Assembly (NCBI RefSeq): GCF_013433315.1
Contig: NZ_WXVV01000011.1
Span: 124,001-188,000, forward strand
DNA: 64,000 nt
Direction: 5' to 3'
DNA from: Pseudomonas crudilactis
GTDB taxonomy: Bacteria; Pseudomonadota; Gammaproteobacteria; Pseudomonadales; Pseudomonadaceae
Shown in pieces: positions 56,297 to 64,000 of this stretch (the first letter of the stretch is position 1; each line of letters begins with the position of its first letter). The notes below the pieces were generated by a model, which ran no database searches, had not been told where the DNA came from, and was given only the letters and a program-made list of their open reading frames with translations. The position numbers and the translations under genes were made by a program.

Positions 56297-56722
56297 TTAT
56301 GCCGAATGCCGAACCATGTCGACATGCGGAATCCCGGCTTCGAGGAATTCCTCGCTGACCAGGCTGAAACCCAAGCGCTCATAGAACGCTGTGGCCTGTA
56401 CCTGAGCGCTGAGCATCTGCTCTTTCAAGCCGCGCGCTTCCGCTTCGGCGATGACCGCTTGCATCAACGCATCACCCACCTTCATCCCGCGCCAGTCTTT
56501 CAGCACCGAAACCCGGCCGATGTGCCCATCAGGCAACAGGCGCGCAGTACCGATCGGAAAGTCGCCTTCAAACGCCAGAAAATGCACAGCGGTCGCGTCG
56601 TCCGCGTCCCATTCCAGCTCAGGTGGCACCGATTGCTCGGCGATGAACACCGTTTCACGAATGCGCCGGATCTCGGCGATGTCCTTCTGCCAGTCTGCGA
56701 CACGTACGCGAATCTTATTCAT
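56297..56722 (-). CDS. GNAT-family N-acetyltransferase (ElaA/YjcF-like)
   Basis: This 141-residue acetyltransferase has the typical strand HIGRVSVLKDWRGMKVGDALMQAVI (given in part), in which R-x-x-x-V-G is a variant of the acetyl-CoA loop, and the C-terminal QATAFYERLGF. An N-terminal segment RIRETVFIAEQSVPPELEWD is characteristic of the ElaA/YjcF group. The substrate is unknown. Its start overlaps the end of roxA by 8 bases, so it is probably co-translated with it. Confidence 0.83.
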   Translation of the reverse strand: MNKIRVRVADWQKDIAEIRRIRETVFIAEQSVPPELEWDADDATAVHFLAFEGDFPIGTARLLPDGHIGRVSVLKDWRGMKVGDALMQAVIAEAEARGLKEQMLSAQVQATAFYERLGFSLVSEEFLEAGIPHVDMVRHSA

Positions 56723-57884
56723 CGGCGAACCCCAGGCTCCCTTGCTTGACCAGCTGGCACAGCAGGCCGCAAGCGTCTTCGTCGTTCAGCCACTCACCGA
56801 GGTTGTCGGTGTGCAGGGCGTCAGCGGCGCAGATCAGCTTCAGCAGTTCGCGCAGCTTGCCCGGCAGGTAACGGCTCTGACCGCTGGCGAACAGCAACAG
56901 GTCGTCATCGACTTCCGACCAGGCTAGACGCGCGCTCGGGTTGCGGATCAGGATGGCACCATCCTGCAGGGCGGCGAGGAAGTCTTCTTCTTCGATTCCT
57001 TCCGGGCCGGCCACCAGTTCTGGATAACGCGGCTCGGTCATGTACTGGCCGAACCAGGTCAGCAGCAGGCGCTCGTCGCTCATGTGTTCGGCGAGTAGGG
57101 CTTTCAGGCGATCCAGTGCGTCGTGTTGAATCTGGTGTGGATCGCTGGCCGGCTGTGCGTCGGCATCGGTGTAGCGCTCTTCATCAGTCAGGAACTGGCT
57201 GAGGAAGTCGGTGAAGTGGGTCAGCACTTCCGAAGCGCTCGGTGCACGGAAGCCGACCGAGTAAGTCATGCAGTTGTCGACCGCGACACCGCAGTGGGCC
57301 AGACGTGGCGGCAGGTAGAGCATGTCGCCCGGTTCCAGCACCCACTCTTCGGTCTCGTGGAATTCGGCGAGGATGCGCAGATCGGCGTGTTGCAGCAGTG
57401 GGCTCTCGGAGTCGCACATCTGGCCGATTTTCCAGTTGCGCTTGCCGTGGCCTTGCAGCAGGAACACGTCGTAGTTGTCGAAGTGCGGACCGACGCTGCC
57501 ACCCGGTGCGGCGAAGCTGATCATCACATCGTCGACGCGCCAGCTCGGCAGGAAACGGAAGTTTTCCAGCAGCTCGCTGACTTCCGGGACGAATTGGTCG
57601 ACGGCCTGAACCAGCAGGGTCCACTCTTTTTCCGGCAGTTTGCTGAATTCGTCTTCAGCGAACGGGCCGCGACGCAGTTCCCATGGGCGCTCGCCGTGCT
57701 CGATCACCAGGCGCGATTCGACTTCTTCTTCCAGGGCCAGGCCGGCCAGTTCGTCGGCGTCGATCGGGCTTTCGAAGTCAGGAATCGCCTGACGGATCAG
57801 CAATGGCTTTTTCTGCCAGTAGTCGCGCAGGAACTCGCGTGCTGTGATGCCGCCCAGAAGTTGAAGAGGAATATCGGGATTCAT
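56715..57884 (-). CDS. roxA: 50S ribosomal protein L16 arginine hydroxylase (RoxA/YcfD)
   Basis: This 389-residue cupin/JmjC-type 2-oxoglutarate and Fe(II)-dependent oxygenase is expected to hydroxylate an arginine of ribosomal protein L16. The iron-binding triad is visible: HFD (His134, Asp136) in GPHFDNYDVFLLQGHG and His197 in LPPRLAHCGV. The N-terminal QKKPLLIRQAIP and the C-terminal winged-helix region fit the bacterial ROX family. ATG 57884 gives MNPDIPLQLLGG; the longer frame to 57908 overlaps the terminator region. It lies next to purB, as in enterobacteria. Confidence 0.92.
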   Translation of the reverse strand: MNPDIPLQLLGGITAREFLRDYWQKKPLLIRQAIPDFESPIDADELAGLALEEEVESRLVIEHGERPWELRRGPFAEDEFSKLPEKEWTLLVQAVDQFVPEVSELLENFRFLPSWRVDDVMISFAAPGGSVGPHFDNYDVFLLQGHGKRNWKIGQMCDSESPLLQHADLRILAEFHETEEWVLEPGDMLYLPPRLAHCGVAVDNCMTYSVGFRAPSASEVLTHFTDFLSQFLTDEERYTDADAQPASDPHQIQHDALDRLKALLAEHMSDERLLLTWFGQYMTEPRYPELVAGPEGIEEEDFLAALQDGAILIRNPSARLAWSEVDDDLLLFASGQSRYLPGKLRELLKLICAADALHTDNLGEWLNDEDACGLLCQLVKQGSLGFADE

Positions 57885-57923
57885 ATGTAACCTATTGAAA
57901 AAAAGCACTTTTCAGACGGGAAT

Positions 57924-57948
57924 AAAAACGCCCGGCGCGGCCGGGCGT
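57924..57948 (-). terminator. Rho-independent terminator of purB
   Basis: ACGCCCGG and CCGGGCGT arms around CGCGG; on the minus strand TTTTTA follows. It lies 22 bases after the purB stop. Confidence 0.82.
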
Positions 57949-57970
57949 CTCAAACGGATCAAGCGGTCGA

Positions 57971-59428
<1,458 letters not shown>

Positions 59429-59468
59429 TTACGCGTTACAGACTACAAAGCTTTTATTGCGCGGCGTT

Positions 59469-60092
59469 TTACTCGCTGCGCATCAACGGATACAGCTCTT
59501 TGAGCAGCTTGCGCCGGCTGATCACCAGCTGCCAGCGATGGCCGCCGAGCTGTCGCCACAGGCGCGCTGAACGAATGCCGGCAAGCAGCAGGGCGCGGAT
59601 CTTCGAGGCATTGCTCGGTTGCTGCAGATTGCGCATGTCGCCGTGTACCTGAATACGTTGGCGCAGGGTACTCAGAGTGTCCTGGTACAGCGCGCCGCAA
59701 GCCGCGACCACGTTTTCGTGGGCCGGGCCGAAATGCTCGACCTGCGACTGGATCTGCGGCAAACGCTTGCCGATGATGTCGAGCATGTCGTTGCGCTTGG
59801 CCAGTTGACGCTCCAGGCCGAGCATCGAAAGGGCATAGCGCAGTGGCTCGCGTTGCAAGGTGCTCGGATCGCGCTCGAGGGCGCCAATCAGTGCCCGGTA
59901 GCCCTCGCGCAGATTGATGTCGTCGCCGCCGTACACATCCAGCGTGTCCTTCGGGTCGCGCACCAGCAGGCTGCCGAGCATGCAGCTCAGGCCGGCTTCG
60001 CTGGTCTGACCGGTCTTGGCGATCCGGTCGACCAGTACAGCGGCGAGAAACACACCGCCGAGCGCCGTCAGTTGTTCCTGAGTCGGGCTCAT
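59469..60092 (-). CDS. hflD: HflD homologue (high-frequency lysogenisation protein)
   Basis: This 207-residue, mainly helical protein is of the HflD family; in E. coli it is membrane-associated and modulates the phage lambda CII protein, while its general role is unclear. Typical blocks are [21 protein letters not shown] and the C-terminal [20 protein letters not shown]. Its start overlaps the mnmA stop as ATGA, a coupling conserved in gammaproteobacteria. A longer frame adding five residues is not needed. Confidence 0.93.
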   Translation of the reverse strand: MSPTQEQLTALGGVFLAAVLVDRIAKTGQTSEAGLSCMLGSLLVRDPKDTLDVYGGDDINLREGYRALIGALERDPSTLQREPLRYALSMLGLERQLAKRNDMLDIIGKRLPQIQSQVEHFGPAHENVVAACGALYQDTLSTLRQRIQVHGDMRNLQQPSNASKIRALLLAGIRSARLWRQLGGHRWQLVISRRKLLKELYPLMRSE

Positions 60093-61213
60093 GCCTGGCC
60101 GCTCCACGGCTCGGCGACTTCGATCACGCCGCCACCGAGGCAGATTTCACCGTCATAGAACACCACGGACTGGCCCGGCGTCACCGCGCGTTGCGGTTCG
60201 TCGAACACGGCGCGGTAGCCGTTGGCGGTTTTTTCCAGGGTGCAGGCCTGGTCGCTCTGGCGATAGCGAACCTTGGCGGTCAGGCGCAGCGGTTGGCTCA
60301 GGTCGATCGGGTTGACCCAATAAATTTCCGAGGCGAGCAGGGCGCCGGAGAACAGCCACGGATGGTTGTTGCCCTGGCCGACGATCAGCTCGTTGGTGTC
60401 CAGATCCTTGCGCAGCACATACCACGGCTCATCGCCGGCGTCTTTCAAGCCACCGATGCCGAGGCCCTGGCGCTGACCGATGGTGTGGTACATCAAGCCG
60501 TGGTGACGGCCGATGACTTCGCCTTCGGTGGTTTTGATCTCGCCCGGTTGCGCTGGCAGGTATTGCTTGAGGAAATCGCTGAAGCGACGCTCGCCGATGA
60601 AGCAGATCCCGGTGGAATCCTTCTTCTTGGCGGTGGCCAGTTCGTATTTCTCGGCAATAGCACGGACTTCCGGTTTTTCCAGTTCGCCGACCGGGAACAG
60701 GGTCTTGGCGATCTGTTCGCCGCCAACGGCGTGCAGGAAGTAGCTCTGATCCTTGTTCGGATCGAGGCCTTTGAGCAGCTCGGTGCGGCCATCGATGTCG
60801 CGGCGGCGCACGTAGTGACCAGTGGCGATCAGGTCGGCGCCGAGCATCATGGCGTAGTCGAGGAACGCCTTGAACTTGATCTCGCGGTTACACAGGATGT
60901 CCGGATTCGGCGTGCGCCCGGCCTTGTATTCGGCGAGGAAATGCTCGAACACGTTGTCCCAGTACTCGGCGGCGAAGTTGGCGGTGTGCAGCTTGATGCC
61001 GATCTTGTCGCAGACAGCCTGGGCATCCGCCAGGTCGTCCATGGCGGTGCAGTATTCCGTTCCGTCGTCTTCTTCCCAGTTCTTCATGAACAGGCCTTCC
61101 ACTTCATAACCCTGCTCGATCAGCAGGAGAGCGGAAACGGAAGAGTCCACGCCGCCGGACATGCCGACAATGACGCGCTTCTTGGATGTGTCAGAAGGGG
61201 CTGGATCACGCAT
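60089..61213 (-). CDS. mnmA: tRNA-specific 2-thiouridylase
   Basis: This 374-residue enzyme thiolates U34 of tRNA-Lys, -Glu and -Gln. The ATP pyrophosphatase P-loop reads [10 protein letters not shown] (residues 17-26). The two catalytic cysteines are Cys108 ([11 protein letters not shown]) and Cys204 ([11 protein letters not shown]). The KDQSYFLH block that clamps tRNA is present. The start at 61213 fits the family with a short N-terminal extension. It is followed by hflD with an ATGA overlap and preceded by nudJ. Confidence 0.96.
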   Translation of the reverse strand: MRDPAPSDTSKKRVIVGMSGGVDSSVSALLLIEQGYEVEGLFMKNWEEDDGTEYCTAMDDLADAQAVCDKIGIKLHTANFAAEYWDNVFEHFLAEYKAGRTPNPDILCNREIKFKAFLDYAMMLGADLIATGHYVRRRDIDGRTELLKGLDPNKDQSYFLHAVGGEQIAKTLFPVGELEKPEVRAIAEKYELATAKKKDSTGICFIGERRFSDFLKQYLPAQPGEIKTTEGEVIGRHHGLMYHTIGQRQGLGIGGLKDAGDEPWYVLRKDLDTNELIVGQGNNHPWLFSGALLASEIYWVNPIDLSQPLRLTAKVRYRQSDQACTLEKTANGYRAVFDEPQRAVTPGQSVVFYDGEICLGGGVIEVAEPWSGQA

Positions 61214-61272
61214 AGGGATTCAATGAGTGTCTTGAAAAAGGACGCGATTCTAGCAGGCTCGCGGCCTCAAGG

Positions 61273-61719
61273 CTAAAGAGAAGGGCGGATCAGTTCGAGG
61301 CTGAAGTGATGACCGGCCAGATAATCGTCGATGCAACGGATGATCAGCTCGCTGCGCCAGTTGTCGCGCTGGGCCATTAATTCGTCGCGGGTCAGCCACT
61401 TGGCGCCGACGATGCCGTCATCGAGCTGGTAATCCGGGTGATGTTTGACGGCTTTGGCACTGAAACACACGCGTTGGTAGGTCACGCCGTTGCTCGGCGC
61501 GGTGTACAGGTAAATGCCGATGACTCCGGTGGGCTCGACGTCCCAGCCGGTTTCTTCGAGGGTTTCGCGCACGGCGGCTTCGATCAGGGTTTCGTCCGGG
61601 TCGAGATGGCCGGCGGGCTGGTTGAGCACGTTACGCCCGGCCTTGTGTTCTTCGACCATCAGGAAGCGACCGTTGTCCTCGACGATGGTGGCGACGGTGA
61701 TGTGGGGGAGCCATTCCAT
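61273..61719 (-). CDS. nudJ: NUDIX hydrolase, NudJ-type phosphatase
   Basis: This 148-residue NUDIX enzyme has the complete box at residues 37-59 (G-x5-E-x7-R-E-x-x-E-E-x-G, with the core RETLEETGW). NudJ of E. coli hydrolyses thiamine-pathway pyrophosphates and nucleoside tri/diphosphates and sits next to mnmA in the same order, which supports the name. It starts MEWLPHITVATIVEDNGRFL; the gap to mnmA is 59 bases. Confidence 0.9.
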   Translation of the reverse strand: MEWLPHITVATIVEDNGRFLMVEEHKAGRNVLNQPAGHLDPDETLIEAAVRETLEETGWDVEPTGVIGIYLYTAPSNGVTYQRVCFSAKAVKHHPDYQLDDGIVGAKWLTRDELMAQRDNWRSELIIRCIDDYLAGHHFSLELIRPSL

Positions 61720-61755
61720 AAAACCTTCCTCAATCTATTGGTTGAAACCCAATCC

Positions 61756-61849
61756 CCTGTGGGAGCGAGCTTGCTCGCGAATGCGGTTTATCATTCAACA
61801 TTTTCATTGACTGACCCGCCGCCTTCGCGAGCAAGCTCGCTCCCACAGG
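61756..61849. repeat. REP doublet (REPIN)
   Basis: Direct copy at 61756-61781 and inverted copy at 61821-61849, with the core GTGGGAGCGAGCTTGCTCGCG, between nudJ and the idh terminator. Confidence 0.88.
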
Positions 61850-61869
61850 GGGAGTGTGAACTCTGGAAA

Positions 61870-61900
61870 CACAAACCCCGGCACGGGGCCGGGGTTTGTG
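61870..61900. terminator. Terminator-like hairpin after idh
   Basis: CACAAACCCCGG and CCGGGGTTTGTG arms form a strong, nearly perfect stem 18 bases after the idh stop. There is no long T-run on the minus strand. Confidence 0.65.
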
Positions 61901-61917
61901 ATGTTCTCTTTACAACC

Positions 61918-64000
<2,083 letters not shown>

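Overview
The window is one stretch of a Pseudomonas chromosome, most likely from the P. fluorescens group. I infer this from gene content and not from a database search. The markers are a fused nuoCD in a complete 13-gene complex I operon, a monomeric isocitrate dehydrogenase, PtrA-like and DUF6124-like small proteins, an OprD-family porin, moderately high GC, and many copies of the short REP palindrome with the core GTGGGAGCGAGCTTGCTCGCG between genes. No rRNA, tRNA, CRISPR array, insertion sequence or prophage was seen.

Layout. 1-4.1 kb: the end of a polyol (glycerol-type) ABC importer operon: ATPase, two permeases, a DUF2160 membrane protein and a binding protein. 4.4-13.5 kb: heavy-metal resistance. 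A two-component system (czcRS-type) is divergent from a czcCBA RND efflux operon, which is followed by two small paralogous periplasmic proteins. A 27-bp motif is shared by the promoter regions of czcC and the first small protein and probably marks the regulon. 13.5-15.4 kb: an accessory patch with a 32-bp perfect inverted repeat, a structured leader in front of a DUF6124-type gene, and a DUF1778/GNAT toxin-antitoxin pair. 15.6-16.9 kb: an OprD-family porin. 17.2-33.1 kb: a complete insecticidal-type Tc toxin operon (split TcA, TcB, TcC) with coupled genes. The variable toxic end of its TcC looks like a phosphodiester-glycosidase (NAGPA) fold, and a lux-box-like palindrome lies upstream of the operon. 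33.4-37.7 kb: a divergent gene for a 1415-residue repetitive Ig-like protein. 37.9-52.9 kb: nuoA-N on the minus strand. 53.5-56.1 kb: aceA with a long structured leader, and a secretin-N-domain protein. 56.3-61.7 kb: a GNAT, roxA, purB, hflD, mnmA and nudJ, an order resembling enterobacteria without phoPQ. 61.9 kb to the end: idh, truncated by the window edge.

How it works together. The right half is housekeeping energy and carbon metabolism: complex I, the glyoxylate bypass (aceA) against the TCA branch (idh), purine synthesis and tRNA thiolation. The left half is accessory: metal efflux, a toxin-antitoxin pair and an exported or released protein toxin with its own probable regulatory site. 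The most unusual material is in the Tc region (toxin warhead, possible quorum-sensing operator, divergent Ig-repeat protein) and in the DUF6124 leader, where one RNA segment can pair with either of two identical partner segments.
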